Shown: positions 48,901 through 58,409, counted from the stretch's first letter. The stretch: 63,983 nucleotides of DNA from Pseudodesulfovibrio sp. (GCF_028692895.1 NZ_JAQUWN010000016.1:1-63983), one strand, 5' to 3'. Notes: a model not told the origin generated them from the letters alone. A program made the numbers and translations.

Positions 48901-49929
48901 CTAGCCCTCCTTCCCGCCGAAGGCGAGCCTCAGCATGTACGCCACCACCGCCAGCCCCACGGCCAGCGTGCCCAGGAAAAAGACCAGGGGCGAGAACTCG
49001 CCCGTGACCTTCAGGCTCGCGGGCGAAAACCAGGGAGCAAGCGTGGCCGACCGGGCCAGGGCGCGCACCCCGGCCATGGCCAGCACGGTCAGCACGGTCC
49101 AGGCCGCGGCCGGGACCGGCTTGCGCGCGGCGCCCGCCGCCAGCGCGCCCACGGAACAGGCGACGGCCGCCAGCAGCGTCGCCGTGGCCAGGGGGGAGTC
49201 GCCCAGGAAGGCGAGCAGCACCGGACGGCCGAGGGCCATCAGCCACCACAGCCCGGTGGCCATCTGGACCAGGGTGAACACGAAGAACGCCTTCATCCCC
49301 GCCTCCACGTTGGCCCCGCCGCCCGAACACCGGGCGTACAGCGCCAGAGCCAGACCTCCCACGGCCAGCGAGGCGAACAGGAAATGCAGGGACCTCGGCG
49401 CAAAGGTCGGGTCCGAAACGTTCAGGAACGCCCCCGCGCTCCCGCCGATCCCCACGGACCAGGCCGTCGGCCGGATCATCAGCGAAACCACGCTGGTCAT
49501 GACCAGCGCGATGCACAGGATCAGCCCGAGCCCGAGCAGCAGGGAGCCGCCTCCCCCGCCCCGCCGGGCCGCGTGCTGGTGGATATAAAGCAGATAGTAT
49601 CCGCAGATGAGCAGCCCCACCACCGCCAGCCACCAGCCCGCCGAAAGAATGGAGCTGGTGTAGAACAGATTGCCGTAAATGACCTGCAGGAAGAGGAGCG
49701 GAGCCACCCCGAAATTGACGGTCAGGGCGAAGACCGTGGGCAGCCTGCCGGAAAAGGCCGCTGCCGCCGGGTCGCGCCGCCACCGCAGGTACAGGGCCGC
49801 CGCCGCGCCGCCCACCAACACGTTGACCATCAGGATGTGCAGGGCGAACGTCAGGATGTTCAGCCCCTCGAACCAGACCCAGCCCACCGGAATGGCGTCC
49901 GGGGTGGGAATGAGAGCCCCAGGATTCAT
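48901..49929 (-). CDS. Cytochrome bd-like membrane partner subunit
   Basis: The 342-residue protein has about nine membrane helices. TM1 reads LTFALHILMVNVLVGGAAA, with a His that matches the haem-ligand helix of the CydA family and of the downstream fused subunit, so the two look like a CydA-A'-type pair. It has no CXXCH and no Q-loop of the CydA kind. AAGGAGG precedes the ATG at 49929. A TATAAT box on the minus strand (50001-50006) lies about 70 bases upstream, though without a good -35. Together with the octaheme subunit it would form the membrane core. Confidence 0.75.
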   Translation of the reverse strand: MNPGALIPTPDAIPVGWVWFEGLNILTFALHILMVNVLVGGAAAALYLRWRRDPAAAAFSGRLPTVFALTVNFGVAPLLFLQVIYGNLFYTSSILSAGWWLAVVGLLICGYYLLYIHQHAARRGGGGGSLLLGLGLILCIALVMTSVVSLMIRPTAWSVGIGGSAGAFLNVSDPTFAPRSLHFLFASLAVGGLALALYARCSGGGANVEAGMKAFFVFTLVQMATGLWWLMALGRPVLLAFLGDSPLATATLLAAVACSVGALAAGAARKPVPAAAWTVLTVLAMAGVRALARSATLAPWFSPASLKVTGEFSPLVFFLGTLAVGLAVVAYMLRLAFGGKEG

Positions 49930-50118
49930 GCTTGCCTCCTTGTACGGTGATGCACGACAACGGATCGTTTTTTGAAATATCATTAATCCGGCAAAGACAC
50001 ATTATAAATGATCATCTGTTCCGACATGCGGACGGCCGGGACCGGCGCGGCCCCGCGCATTTACTGCCGGGCGAATTTGTGCCAAAGTCCGCCGAACCCG
50101 CGCGACCGAGAGGAGAAC

Positions 50119-51327
50119 ATGGAAAAAATCATACTGGTGCACGTGACCGGCGGCGACCGCCCCGGACTGACAAAGGAACTTTCCGGCGTGCTCGCTGACT
50201 ACGACGTGGACGTCCTGGACATCGGCCAGGTCGTCATCCACAATTTCCTGACGCTCGGCATCCTCATCCGCCTGCGCTCGGACTCCCAGCCCGTGCTCAA
50301 GGACCTGCTCTTCAAGGCCCACGAGCTGGGCGTGACCATGCGCCTCCATCCCCTGGACGAGGCCGACTACAACACCTGGGTCCGGGGCGCGGACAAACAG
50401 CGCCACATCATCACCCTCCTGGCCCGCGCCCTGACCGCCAAACAGATCGCCGCCGTCACCCAGATCGTCACCGACGCCGGGCTGAACATCGACACCATCC
50501 ACCGCCTCTCGGGCCGCGTGCCCCTGGACGGCGGCGCGCTGCAATCCTCGCGCGCCTGCGTGGAGCTCACCGTGCGCGGCACCCCCAACGACATCGCCGC
50601 CATCCGCTCCCGCTTCCTCGAAATCTCCGCCGAGCTGGAGGCCGACATCGCCTTCCAGGAGGACAACCTCTTCCGCCGCAACCGCCGCCTCGTCGCCTTC
50701 GACATGGACTCCACCCTCATCCAGGCCGAGGTCATCGACGAACTGGCCAAGGAAGCGGGCGTCGGCGACCAGGTCGCCGCCATCACCGAGTCCGCCATGC
50801 GCGGCGAACTGGACTTCAAGCAGTCCCTGCGCAAACGCCTCTCTCTCCTCGAAGGGCTCGACGAATCCGTGCTCAAATCCGTGGCCGAACGCCTGCCCAT
50901 GACCGAAGGGGCCGAACGCCTCATCTCCACCCTCAAGCACGTGGGCTACACCATCGCCATCCTCTCCGGCGGCTTCACCTACTTCGGCAATATCCTCAAG
51001 AACCGCTTCGGCATCGACTACGTCTACGCCAACGAACTCGAAATCGTGGACGGCAAACTCACCGGCAAGGCCCTGGGCGAAATCGTGGACGCGGAACGCA
51101 AGGCCGATCTGCTCCAGAAAATCGCCGCCAAGGAAAACATCTCCCTCCAACAGGTCATCGCCGTGGGCGACGGCGCCAACGACCTGCCCATGCTCAACCT
51201 CGCCGGACTCGGCATCGCCTTCCACGCCAAACCCAAAGTCAAACAGGGCGCCCGGCAGTCCATCTCCACCCTCGGACTGGACTCCATCCTCTACCTCATC
51301 GGCCTCAGCGACCGCGATCTGGAATAG
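50119..51327 (+). CDS. serB: Phosphoserine phosphatase SerB with two ACT domains
   Basis: The 402-residue protein has two N-terminal ACT-type domains (about residues 1-85 and 93-175; VHVTGGDRPGLTKELSGVLA, RHIITLLARALTAKQIAAVT) and a HAD phosphatase domain with the catalytic DxDST motif at Asp195-Asp197 (VAFDMDSTLIQAE), SGGFTYFG and VGDGANDLPML. It catalyses the last step of serine synthesis from 3-phosphoserine. The ACT domains probably bind serine for feedback. AGGAGA precedes the ATG. The gene is divergent from the bd-like operon. Confidence 0.95.
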   Translation: MEKIILVHVTGGDRPGLTKELSGVLADYDVDVLDIGQVVIHNFLTLGILIRLRSDSQPVLKDLLFKAHELGVTMRLHPLDEADYNTWVRGADKQRHIITLLARALTAKQIAAVTQIVTDAGLNIDTIHRLSGRVPLDGGALQSSRACVELTVRGTPNDIAAIRSRFLEISAELEADIAFQEDNLFRRNRRLVAFDMDSTLIQAEVIDELAKEAGVGDQVAAITESAMRGELDFKQSLRKRLSLLEGLDESVLKSVAERLPMTEGAERLISTLKHVGYTIAILSGGFTYFGNILKNRFGIDYVYANELEIVDGKLTGKALGEIVDAERKADLLQKIAAKENISLQQVIAVGDGANDLPMLNLAGLGIAFHAKPKVKQGARQSISTLGLDSILYLIGLSDRDLE

Positions 51328-51426
51328 CAGGCCGGGCGAGAGCGGACGTGCGGCGGGGGGTGCCCCGGTAAGCAGTGCGTCGCTCCGCCCGCTTTCTTCG
51401 GCTCCAGCCGTTACCCGGCACGGCGG

Positions 51427-51628
51427 GGGCGAGCGGGCAGTCCGTCCCCGCGGACATGCGTCGCTTGAGCGAGCTACGCCCCCCTCCGCGAAAGCGGAGA
51501 GTGGATTCCAGCTTCAGCCGTTGGCGAGTCTTCGATCCTTACACGGATGAAGACAGCAGCGATAAGGCTGCCTTTGGCGGGTCCAGGGCAGCGCCCTGGT
51601 CTCCCCGAAGGGGCCCCCGGAGGCATTC
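51427..51628 (-). repeat. Long dispersed repeat copy B, 3' of nadE
   Basis: On the minus strand this begins GAATGCCTCCGGGGGCCCC, about 28 bases after the nadE stop, followed by a segment shared with copy E: CAGGGCGCTGCCCTGGACC, then GCTGAAGCTGGAATCCACTC, TCCGCTTTCGCGG and GGACGGACTGCCCGC. Shared order over about 200 bases shows a true repeat family. An inserted segment (about 51515-51570, containing AAGGATCGAAGACTC) distinguishes this copy. Confidence 0.7.
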
Positions 51629-51655
51629 TTCCCCCTGCCGATCCGCCGTCGCCCG

Positions 51656-53305
51656 CTACAGGTTGCGTTTGCAGGCGAGCGGCATGCGCCAGCCGGTGCC
51701 GAAGGAACGGGGGGTGAGTTTGATGCCGGGAGCGGCCTGGCGGCGTTTGAATTCCGCGCCGCGCACGAGGGTGAGGACGCGGGCGACGGTTTGGGGGTCG
51801 AAGCCTTTGGCGCTGATCTGGTCGGCGGTCTGGTGGTGTTCGATGTGCAGGGCGAGGATGGCGTCCAGGGTGTCGTAGGGCGGGAGGGAATCCTCGTCCT
51901 TTTGGTCCGGGCGCAGTTCGGCGGACGGGGGCTTGGTGAGGATGGCTTCGGGGATGTGCGGGGCGATGGTCTGGTTGTACCAGCGGGCGAGGCGGAAGAC
52001 GGAGGTCTTGTCCACGTCGGCGATGACTGCGAAGCCGCCGGACATGTCGCCGTAGATGGTGCAGTAGCCCACGGCGAGTTCGCTTTTGTTGCCGGTGGTG
52101 AGGAGCAGGGCGCGAAACTTGTTGGAGAGGGCCATAAGCAGGTTGCCCCGGATGCGCGACTGGATGTTTTCCTCGGTGATGTCTTCGGGCAGTCCGGCGA
52201 AGGGTTCGGCCAGGGTGTCGGCGAAGGAGCGCATGATGGGCTCGATGGGCAGGGTGATGGTCTTGAGGCCGACGTTTTGGGCCAGGGCGAGGGAGTCGTC
52301 GATGGAGCCCCGGCTGGAGTAGGGGGAGGGCATGAGCACGCAGGTGACGTTTTCGCGTCCCAGGGCTTGGGCGGCGATGACGGCGGTGAGGGCGGAGTCG
52401 ATGCCGCCGGAGAGGCCTATCAGGGCGGTGGAGAAGCCGGATTTGCGGGCGTAGTCGCCGGTGCCGGTGACCAGGGCCCGCCAGGTTTCGTCTTCGCGGG
52501 CGAGGTCGGGCTCGGTGAGGGGGAGCCGGCTGGCGGTATCCACGAGAAAGACGGACTCGGCGAAGGGCGCGCCGCGCGCGATGAGGGCGCCGTCGGGCGC
52601 GAAGGCGAGGGAGCGGCCGTCGAAGACCAGGTCGTCGTTGCCGCCGGTCTGGTTGGCGTAGACCAGGGGGACGCGGTATTTGCGGGCCACGGCGGAGAGC
52701 ATGTCGACGCGCAGGGCCTGCTTGCCCAGGGAGAGGGGCGAGGCGGAGAGGTTGACGATGAGGTCCGGGGCGTGCGCGGCGGCCTCTTCAAGGGGGTCGC
52801 GGGCGTAGGTGCGGCGTTCCCAGTAGTCTTTGTCGTTCCAGGCGTCCTCGCAGATGGTGACGGCGATGGTCCGGCCCTGGAAGCGGAGGATGTTGGCCTC
52901 GGGATTGCCGGGCGGCGCGGGCTCGAAGTAGCGGGCCTCGTCGAAGACGTCGTAGGTGGGCAGGAGGGTTTTGCGGAAGGTCCGGCGGACCTGGCCGCGT
53001 TCGCACCAGAGGGCGCAGTTGAAGACCTGCTTGCCGGGGCCGGGATTGGGTTCGGCGCAGCCGAGCAGGAGCGGGGCCTGGTCCGCGAGTTCGCGCGCGA
53101 GTGCGTCGGCGCGGGCGCGGGCGCGGGCGACGAAGGCGTCGTAGAGGAGCAGGTCGCGGGGGGGGTAGCCGGTCAGGGCCAGCTCCGGGGTCAGGCAGAG
53201 GTCCGCGCCCATGGCGGTGGCTTCGCGGGCGGCGCGGGCGATGCGCTCCGCGTTGCCGTCCAGGTCGCCCACCACGGGATTGATCTGAAGCACGCCGATT
53301 TTCAT
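51656..53305 (-). CDS. nadE: Glutamine-dependent NAD+ synthetase
   Basis: The 549-residue protein fuses a nitrilase-type glutaminase (residues about 1-250) to an NH3-dependent NAD synthetase. The nitrilase triad is Glu41 (LTPELALTGYPPRDLL), Lys112 (FRKTLLPTYDVF) and Cys152 (VTICEDAWND). The synthetase has the P-loop GLSGGIDSALTAVIAAQALG, TGNKSELAVGYCTIYGDMSG and KPPSAELRPDQKDED. It amidates deamido-NAD with ammonia from glutamine. AGGAGTCC precedes the ATG at 53305; the upstream in-frame extension is not family-like. It is divergent from the Maf-like gene. Confidence 0.96.
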   Translation of the reverse strand: MKIGVLQINPVVGDLDGNAERIARAAREATAMGADLCLTPELALTGYPPRDLLLYDAFVARARARADALARELADQAPLLLGCAEPNPGPGKQVFNCALWCERGQVRRTFRKTLLPTYDVFDEARYFEPAPPGNPEANILRFQGRTIAVTICEDAWNDKDYWERRTYARDPLEEAAAHAPDLIVNLSASPLSLGKQALRVDMLSAVARKYRVPLVYANQTGGNDDLVFDGRSLAFAPDGALIARGAPFAESVFLVDTASRLPLTEPDLAREDETWRALVTGTGDYARKSGFSTALIGLSGGIDSALTAVIAAQALGRENVTCVLMPSPYSSRGSIDDSLALAQNVGLKTITLPIEPIMRSFADTLAEPFAGLPEDITEENIQSRIRGNLLMALSNKFRALLLTTGNKSELAVGYCTIYGDMSGGFAVIADVDKTSVFRLARWYNQTIAPHIPEAILTKPPSAELRPDQKDEDSLPPYDTLDAILALHIEHHQTADQISAKGFDPQTVARVLTLVRGAEFKRRQAAPGIKLTPRSFGTGWRMPLACKRNL

Positions 53306-53360
53306 GGACTCCTGATACGCCAAAGCCGGGCCACGGGCAACCGGAGAAGCGCGCCCCGCC

Positions 53361-53389
53361 TTGACAATATCCGGCCGGGAGGTCATTTT
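53361..53389 (+). promoter_or_regulatory. Candidate promoter of the Maf-like gene
   Basis: Consensus TTGACA, 17-base spacer and a weak CATTTT -10 box, about 65 bases before the ATG. Confidence 0.35.
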
Positions 53390-53453
53390 CCCGCACAGTG
53401 TCACGAACCCGGCGTCCGGGGTTTCCCTTCCGCCGCAGCACTCCCGAACAACC

Positions 53454-55262
53454 ATGGAAAACAATAAAATAGCGGCCCTGGTGGAAATCGGCATCCTCTG
53501 CCGGGGCGAGGACGTGCCGGTTGCGGACGGCGGCTCGCCGGACCCCGGGCCGCACGCGTATTCCGGCCACAACCAGTTCTGTCGTTACGAGTCGCCCCAT
53601 TACCAATTCCCCTATGGGGACTCGAAGCCCCCGGCGTTTGTCCTCTTCAAGCCGGACACGACCATGGCCGAGGCCCTGGGCCGGACGCGTCTGTTCGTCT
53701 TTCTCGGCGCGGCGGACAGCCCGGAGTTCCGGGCGGCCATGGCGCAGCGTGACGCCCTGGTCTTCTTGTTCGAGGCGGACGACCGGGCGCTGGAGGCGTT
53801 CCTGGAGACCGCGGGGCTGCCCCGGCTCAACCGCGAGGGGTTCTTTCTGTTCACGGGCGATCCGCGCTCGTTCAACCCGGCCCTGATGGACATGCTGCCC
53901 TCGCCCCTGTTCAAGCGGGGGACGCCCGCCTTTTTCCTGACCGAACGCATCCGCCGGGACTACGGCGAGTGGGCGGACGGGGTGATCGAGTACATGGAGA
54001 TTCTCCATTACCGCCACGCCGTCTATCCGCTGAGCGGCCAGTTCCTGGCCCGGTCGCACCCCCTCCGGGACATCAAACGGAGCTACATCTTCGACCAGGT
54101 GGCCCACGCTTTTGACAACGTTCCGGCATTCCTGCGCTTTCCCGAGCTCTCCCGACTGCGCAACCGTATGCGGGGCGGCAGCGCCATCCTGGTGGCCGCC
54201 GGGCCGGACCTGGCGACCCGGCTGGACTACATCCGCGCGAACCGGGACCGGGCCGTGGTCATCGCGGTGAACAACGCCCTCAAGCCCCTGGCCGAGGCGG
54301 GCATCCACCCGCACATGGCGGTGATCAACGACGTTTCGCTCATCGCGGGCAAGGTCTTTTCCCACATCCCCCGAATGCCGGAGACCATCCTGGTGGCCCA
54401 GTGCCTGTGCGACCTGGGGGACGACCGGTTCGTGCAGAAGTTCCTTTTCGACGACTACCTGCCGGACGTCTTCGGCCATCGCGGCAAGCTGCGGCTGCAC
54501 GGCTCGGTCATCTCCACGGCCTTCAGCCTGGCCGAGTACCTGGGCTGCGCGCGGACCGTGCTGGTGGGCGCGCAGCTCTGCTCCAACAACCCCTGGGGGC
54601 TCAACTACGTGCAGGGTACGGTCAAGGACGCCCCGATCTCGGCGGAGCGGCCGCTCATCAACCGCCATCCCCAGCTCTGTCCGGTGACCACGCCGTTCGG
54701 CGAGACCCTCTACACCACGCTCAACTTCCGGGACGCGGCCCTGTGGCTGGCCGAGGTCGTCCGGCTGTCCGGCATGGCCTGCGTCAACACCTCGCGCCAA
54801 AGCATCCTCTACGGCCGGGGCATCGAATACGACGAGGCCCCGGCGCTGGAGCCCTGGGACGTGGACGCGGCGCACGCCGCGCTGTTCCGGGTCGGCCCGA
54901 CCTGCCGCAATTTCGCCGGGGCGGCGGACTTCCTGCGGCGGGAGGCGGGACTGTGGCGCAACGTCCGCCAGGTCTCGGAGCATCTGTTGCAGGAGAGCGG
55001 CCCGGTCTTCGTGGCCAAGGGCATGGCCATCCTGGGGCAGATGGACCGGACCAACATCTCCTACATGCTGCAACGGTTCGAGGAGTTCTACAACCGCCGG
55101 TTCCACCGCTGGTGCTTCGAGGGCGACGGATCAAAGCGGGAGTACGGGCTGCGCTACTATTTCGAGTACGTCGAGCGCATGAGCCGGAACCTGCTGGAAC
55201 GGCTGGCCAAGTCGTCGGGCGAGTGCCGGAAGCTGGCCGGAGAGGCCGGGATCAAGGTCTGA
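53454..55262 (+). CDS. Motility accessory factor / MptE-like protein (DUF115)
   Basis: The 602-residue protein has the central 6-hydroxymethylpterin diphosphokinase MptE-like domain of Maf proteins: SAILVAAGPDLATRLDYIRA, VVIAVNNALKPLAEAGIHPH and later VLVGAQLCSNNPWGLNYVQG. N- and C-terminal regions are helical and family-specific. Maf proteins are thought to transfer pseudaminic or related nonulosonic acids to flagellin. No flagellin or sugar-synthesis genes are nearby. The ATG at 53454 is used because the in-frame extension upstream covers the promoter. The 3' end overlaps the AI-2E-type permease gene by 11 bases, tail to tail. Confidence 0.8.
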   Translation: MENNKIAALVEIGILCRGEDVPVADGGSPDPGPHAYSGHNQFCRYESPHYQFPYGDSKPPAFVLFKPDTTMAEALGRTRLFVFLGAADSPEFRAAMAQRDALVFLFEADDRALEAFLETAGLPRLNREGFFLFTGDPRSFNPALMDMLPSPLFKRGTPAFFLTERIRRDYGEWADGVIEYMEILHYRHAVYPLSGQFLARSHPLRDIKRSYIFDQVAHAFDNVPAFLRFPELSRLRNRMRGGSAILVAAGPDLATRLDYIRANRDRAVVIAVNNALKPLAEAGIHPHMAVINDVSLIAGKVFSHIPRMPETILVAQCLCDLGDDRFVQKFLFDDYLPDVFGHRGKLRLHGSVISTAFSLAEYLGCARTVLVGAQLCSNNPWGLNYVQGTVKDAPISAERPLINRHPQLCPVTTPFGETLYTTLNFRDAALWLAEVVRLSGMACVNTSRQSILYGRGIEYDEAPALEPWDVDAAHAALFRVGPTCRNFAGAADFLRREAGLWRNVRQVSEHLLQESGPVFVAKGMAILGQMDRTNISYMLQRFEEFYNRRFHRWCFEGDGSKREYGLRYYFEYVERMSRNLLERLAKSSGECRKLAGEAGIKV

Positions 55263-56376
55263 CGGCGTCCTGCCTGCGGGCCTGTCCCTCGGCCAGCCAG
55301 CGGCGGTACCAGGACAGGCACAGACAGGTCATGGGCAGGGCCACGAGCAGGCCGAGGAAGCCCAGCAGCTTGCCCCACACGGACAGGGAGAGCAGGATCA
55401 TCCACGGGGTGAGCCCCAGGCTCTCGCCCTGAATGCGCGGCACCAGGAACAGGTCCTGCACGGCCTGGACCGCGCCGCAGACCAGCAGGACCAGCCCGGC
55501 CCCGACCAGGGGCGAGCCCCCGGTCTCCAGCGCGGAGAGCATCCCCGCCAGCACGGCCGGGATGATGCCAAGGGTGCCCAGGTAGGGCGCGATGTTCAGC
55601 ACGCCGATGAGCATGCCCAGCACCACGGCCAGGGGCAGGCCGATCAGCAGGAATCCGATGGAGAGGAGCGCGCCCACCAGCAGGGCGATGACCACCTGGC
55701 TGCGGAAGTAGCGGCGCATGGTGGCCTCGAACTCTGTCGCGAAGGCAACGGCGCGGTCGCGCCACGGTTCGGGCAGGTAGCCCCGCCATCCCTCGCGGAT
55801 GCGGCCGAAATCCGCCAGCAGAAAGACCAGGTAGAGCAGGACCACGCCCGCGCTGACCAGCCCGCCGAGCACCCCGAGGGTGCCCTGGAGCACGCTGCCG
55901 ATGCCGGGCAGCAGGTGCTCGGACCCGCTCTTCAGCAGATTCATGGCCCCCTCGCCGCTGAACAGGGCCTGGACGTCCGGCCGGGTCGCGAAGTCGCGCA
56001 GCCACTGCCAGAGGTCGGGCGGCAGGAAGGCGCGCACCCTGGCGGCCAGGCCCGAGTCGTCGGCCAGTTGGCGCAGGACCGCCCCCATGGCCGAGAACTC
56101 CGCCGCCACACGGGGCACGACGAGCCAGGCCAGGCCGACCAGGAGCGCGGCCAGCCCGGCCACGGTCAGGAACACGGCGGCCGACCGGCTGCGGACCCGC
56201 CGCTCCAGGGCCGTGACCACGGGATTGAGCAGGTAGGCCAGCAGCAGCGCGGCCACAAAGGGAACCAGGGCGTCGGCCAGGTGGCCCAGGAGCCAGATGA
56301 TCCCCGCGCCCGCAGCCAGGGCCAGGACCATGCGGACCACGCGGTCGAAAGTGTACGGTCGGTCGGATTCGAACAT
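55252..56376 (-). CDS. AI-2E family transporter (TqsA/PerM-like)
   Basis: The 374-residue protein has about eight membrane helices and the long amphipathic central region of the PF01594 family. Typical segments are PFVAALLLAYLLNPVVTALE near the N-terminus and FLLIGLPLAVVLGMLIGVLN near the C-terminus. Members have been tied to autoinducer-2 or to sodium/proton exchange; the substrate here is unknown. The ATG at 56376 gives the common family start. It overlaps the 3' end of the Maf-like gene and lies 114 bases downstream of the chromate transporter stop. Confidence 0.9.
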   Translation of the reverse strand: MFESDRPYTFDRVVRMVLALAAGAGIIWLLGHLADALVPFVAALLLAYLLNPVVTALERRVRSRSAAVFLTVAGLAALLVGLAWLVVPRVAAEFSAMGAVLRQLADDSGLAARVRAFLPPDLWQWLRDFATRPDVQALFSGEGAMNLLKSGSEHLLPGIGSVLQGTLGVLGGLVSAGVVLLYLVFLLADFGRIREGWRGYLPEPWRDRAVAFATEFEATMRRYFRSQVVIALLVGALLSIGFLLIGLPLAVVLGMLIGVLNIAPYLGTLGIIPAVLAGMLSALETGGSPLVGAGLVLLVCGAVQAVQDLFLVPRIQGESLGLTPWMILLSLSVWGKLLGFLGLLVALPMTCLCLSWYRRWLAEGQARRQDAVRP

Positions 56377-56490
56377 GGGCCACCCCGGAGCTGTCGGTTG
56401 GAGAAAGGTGGCGGCGAAGCGGGCGACGCCCGTTTTTCCGTCCTCCGCCTTGGTATCAGGCGCGGGCCGTTTGTTCAACCTGGAGAAGGG

Positions 56491-57645
56491 CTAGAGCAGC
56501 AAGGCCGAGACGGCCGCCCCGGCCAGGATCACCCAAAGCACGTCCACGCCCCGGCGCAGGGCCACGAAAGCGGCCAGCCCGACGGCGATCTCGGCCGGGC
56601 CCCAGTGGACCGAAACCAGGAAACGCGCGGCCACGGCGGCCATGAGCCCCACCAGGGAGACCAGGCTGCCGCGCAGGGCGCGCCGGGCCAGGGGCGAACG
56701 GATCAGCCGGTCGGCAAAGGGCGCCGCCGCGCACAGGAAGATGAGCGACGGCGAAAAGACCGCGACCGTGGCCGCCACCGCCCCGGCCAGCCCGGCCACG
56801 GCGTAGCCCACAAAGGCCCCGGTCATGACGATGGGGCCGGGCGTGACCTGGCCCAGGGCGATGCCGTCCATGAACTGCGCGCCGGTCAGCCAGCCGCGCG
56901 CCTCCACCACCTCGTGCAGCATGAGCGGCACGGACACGTACCCCCCGCCATAGGCGAAGCAGTCGATCTTGACCATGAGCGCGCCCAGGTCCAGGAGCTT
57001 CGGCGAGGCCAGGGCCAGCAGGCCCAGGAAAAGCAACAGCCCGGCCAGGAAGACCAGGGCCGACAGGAGCGGCCGCCCGGCCACGGGCGGGACCTCGGCC
57101 ACGGCCGCGCCGCCCGCCTCGTCGCGGCAGACGAACAGCGCCAGGACGCAGATCGCCGCCAGGGCCGGGATCGGGTCGCCTCCCAGGCCGAGCCAGATTC
57201 CGGCCAGGCTCGCCAGGAGCTTGGCGGCCAGGGTGTCCAGGTAGCGCCGGGCGAAATTGATGGCCGCGTGCAGGATCAGGGCGATGACCACCAGTTGCAA
57301 GCCGCCGAAGGCGGCCGCCACTGCGGGCGTCCCGTGCGCCGAAAAGTAGAACTCCGAGAGCCCCGCCATGAGCAGAAAGGCGGGCAGGCCGAACCCGAGG
57401 TAGGCGGCCAGAGCTCCGGGCCCGCCCCTGGCCCGCAGCCCCACGTAGGCCGCCATCTGCATGGCCGTGGCTCCCGGGATGAGCTGGCACACGCCCATGC
57501 CCAGGCGAAAGGCGTCCTCGCCGAGCCACCCCTCGCGGTCCACGGCCATGGCCCGGATGTAGGGCACCATGGCCGGGCCGCCGAAGGCGGTCAGCCCCAG
57601 GCGAAGGAAGCGGGCGAAGATGCGGAAAAGCGGCGGCCGGGTCAT
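56491..57645 (-). CDS. chrA: Chromate transporter, two-domain ChrA type
   Basis: The 384-residue protein has two CHR domains of about six helices each. The first starts RLGLTAFGGPAMVPYIRAMA and contains CQLIPGATAMQMAAYVG; the second has DCFAYGGGYVSVPLMLHEVV and GQVTPGPIVMTGAFVGY. This arrangement is that of full-length bidomain ChrA exporters, which remove chromate and possibly other oxyanions. The ATG at 57645 is preferred over a longer upstream frame that contains a Pro/Arg-rich stretch without family match. No chrB-like regulator is nearby. Confidence 0.9.
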   Translation of the reverse strand: MTRPPLFRIFARFLRLGLTAFGGPAMVPYIRAMAVDREGWLGEDAFRLGMGVCQLIPGATAMQMAAYVGLRARGGPGALAAYLGFGLPAFLLMAGLSEFYFSAHGTPAVAAAFGGLQLVVIALILHAAINFARRYLDTLAAKLLASLAGIWLGLGGDPIPALAAICVLALFVCRDEAGGAAVAEVPPVAGRPLLSALVFLAGLLLFLGLLALASPKLLDLGALMVKIDCFAYGGGYVSVPLMLHEVVEARGWLTGAQFMDGIALGQVTPGPIVMTGAFVGYAVAGLAGAVAATVAVFSPSLIFLCAAAPFADRLIRSPLARRALRGSLVSLVGLMAAVAARFLVSVHWGPAEIAVGLAAFVALRRGVDVLWVILAGAAVSALLL

Positions 57646-57862
57646 ATACCTACCCTGATGCCACGGCCCGACCCGGCGCGCAAGGCCCGGCACGCCGGGG
57701 ACCATTCCTGCATCCCGGTGCGCAAAATCCGGCGCGCACCCGGCGCTCCCCAACCCGCCGCCGATAAAAACATCAATTATTCCGGGAGACCTCCTGCCCG
57801 GCACGCCCGTTGCTGCCTGTCCGGCGAAACGCACGGGCCCACAGCCCTTTCAGGAGAACACC

Positions 57863-58303
57863 ATGAAGCACCTCATCGCCTGCATCCTTTTCCTCTCCCT
57901 GCTCACCGGCTGCGCGGCCAACCAGGCCCAGAGCGGCGCGGGCCTGGGCGGCCTCATCGGGGCCACCGTGGGCGCGCTCACCTTCAAGAACAAGATCTCG
58001 GGCGCGGCCATCGGCGCGGGCGTGGGCGCGGCCGTCGGCTACATGGTCGGCAACGAGATGGACAAGGGGGACCGCACCCGGGTCGCCCATGTGCTGGAGA
58101 ACGCGCCCTCCGAAGAACCCGTCTACTGGGACAACCCGGACCGCCACGTCCGCTACCGGGCCGTGCCCCACCCGCCCCGCCGTCGCCACGGCCGCATCGA
58201 GCGCGACGTCACCCTGCGCGCCACCATGCCCGACGGCCGCCACGAAACCGTCCACGCCAGGGCCTACCGCCAGCCCGACGGCACCTGGCGACTGGTCCGG
58301 TAG
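57863..58303 (+). CDS. Glycine-zipper lipoprotein (17-kDa antigen/SlyB-like)
   Basis: The 146-residue protein has a lipoprotein signal (IACILFLSLLTGC, Cys17) and a Gly/Ala-rich double helical hairpin at about residues 27-65 (GLGGLIGATVGAL, AIGAGVGAAVGYMVGNEMD), the glycine-zipper typical of outer-membrane lipoproteins of the SlyB/17-kDa antigen group. A basic C-terminal domain follows. Such proteins reinforce the outer membrane. CAGGAGA precedes the ATG, and a hairpin terminator follows. Confidence 0.85.
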   Translation: MKHLIACILFLSLLTGCAANQAQSGAGLGGLIGATVGALTFKNKISGAAIGAGVGAAVGYMVGNEMDKGDRTRVAHVLENAPSEEPVYWDNPDRHVRYRAVPHPPRRRHGRIERDVTLRATMPDGRHETVHARAYRQPDGTWRLVR

Positions 58304-58337
58304 CCTCGCCGCCGCACATATATCCCTATAGCCCCGG

Positions 58338-58380
58338 AACGCCGCCGCGCCTCCCCGGCCCGGCGGCGTTTACCATTTTT
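58338..58380 (+). terminator. Terminator-like hairpin after the glycine-zipper lipoprotein gene
   Basis: 10-bp stem AACGCCGCCG / CGGCGGCGTT with a 13-base loop, then TTACCATTTTT. Confidence 0.6.
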
Positions 58381-58409
58381 GTCGCATGTGATTGCGGATA
58401 AAAAAATAG

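Noticed and set aside
53361-53453. An upstream extension of the Maf-like protein
   Set aside because: The extension would begin at the TTG of the candidate -35 box and shows no family sequence; the ATG at 53454 fits better.
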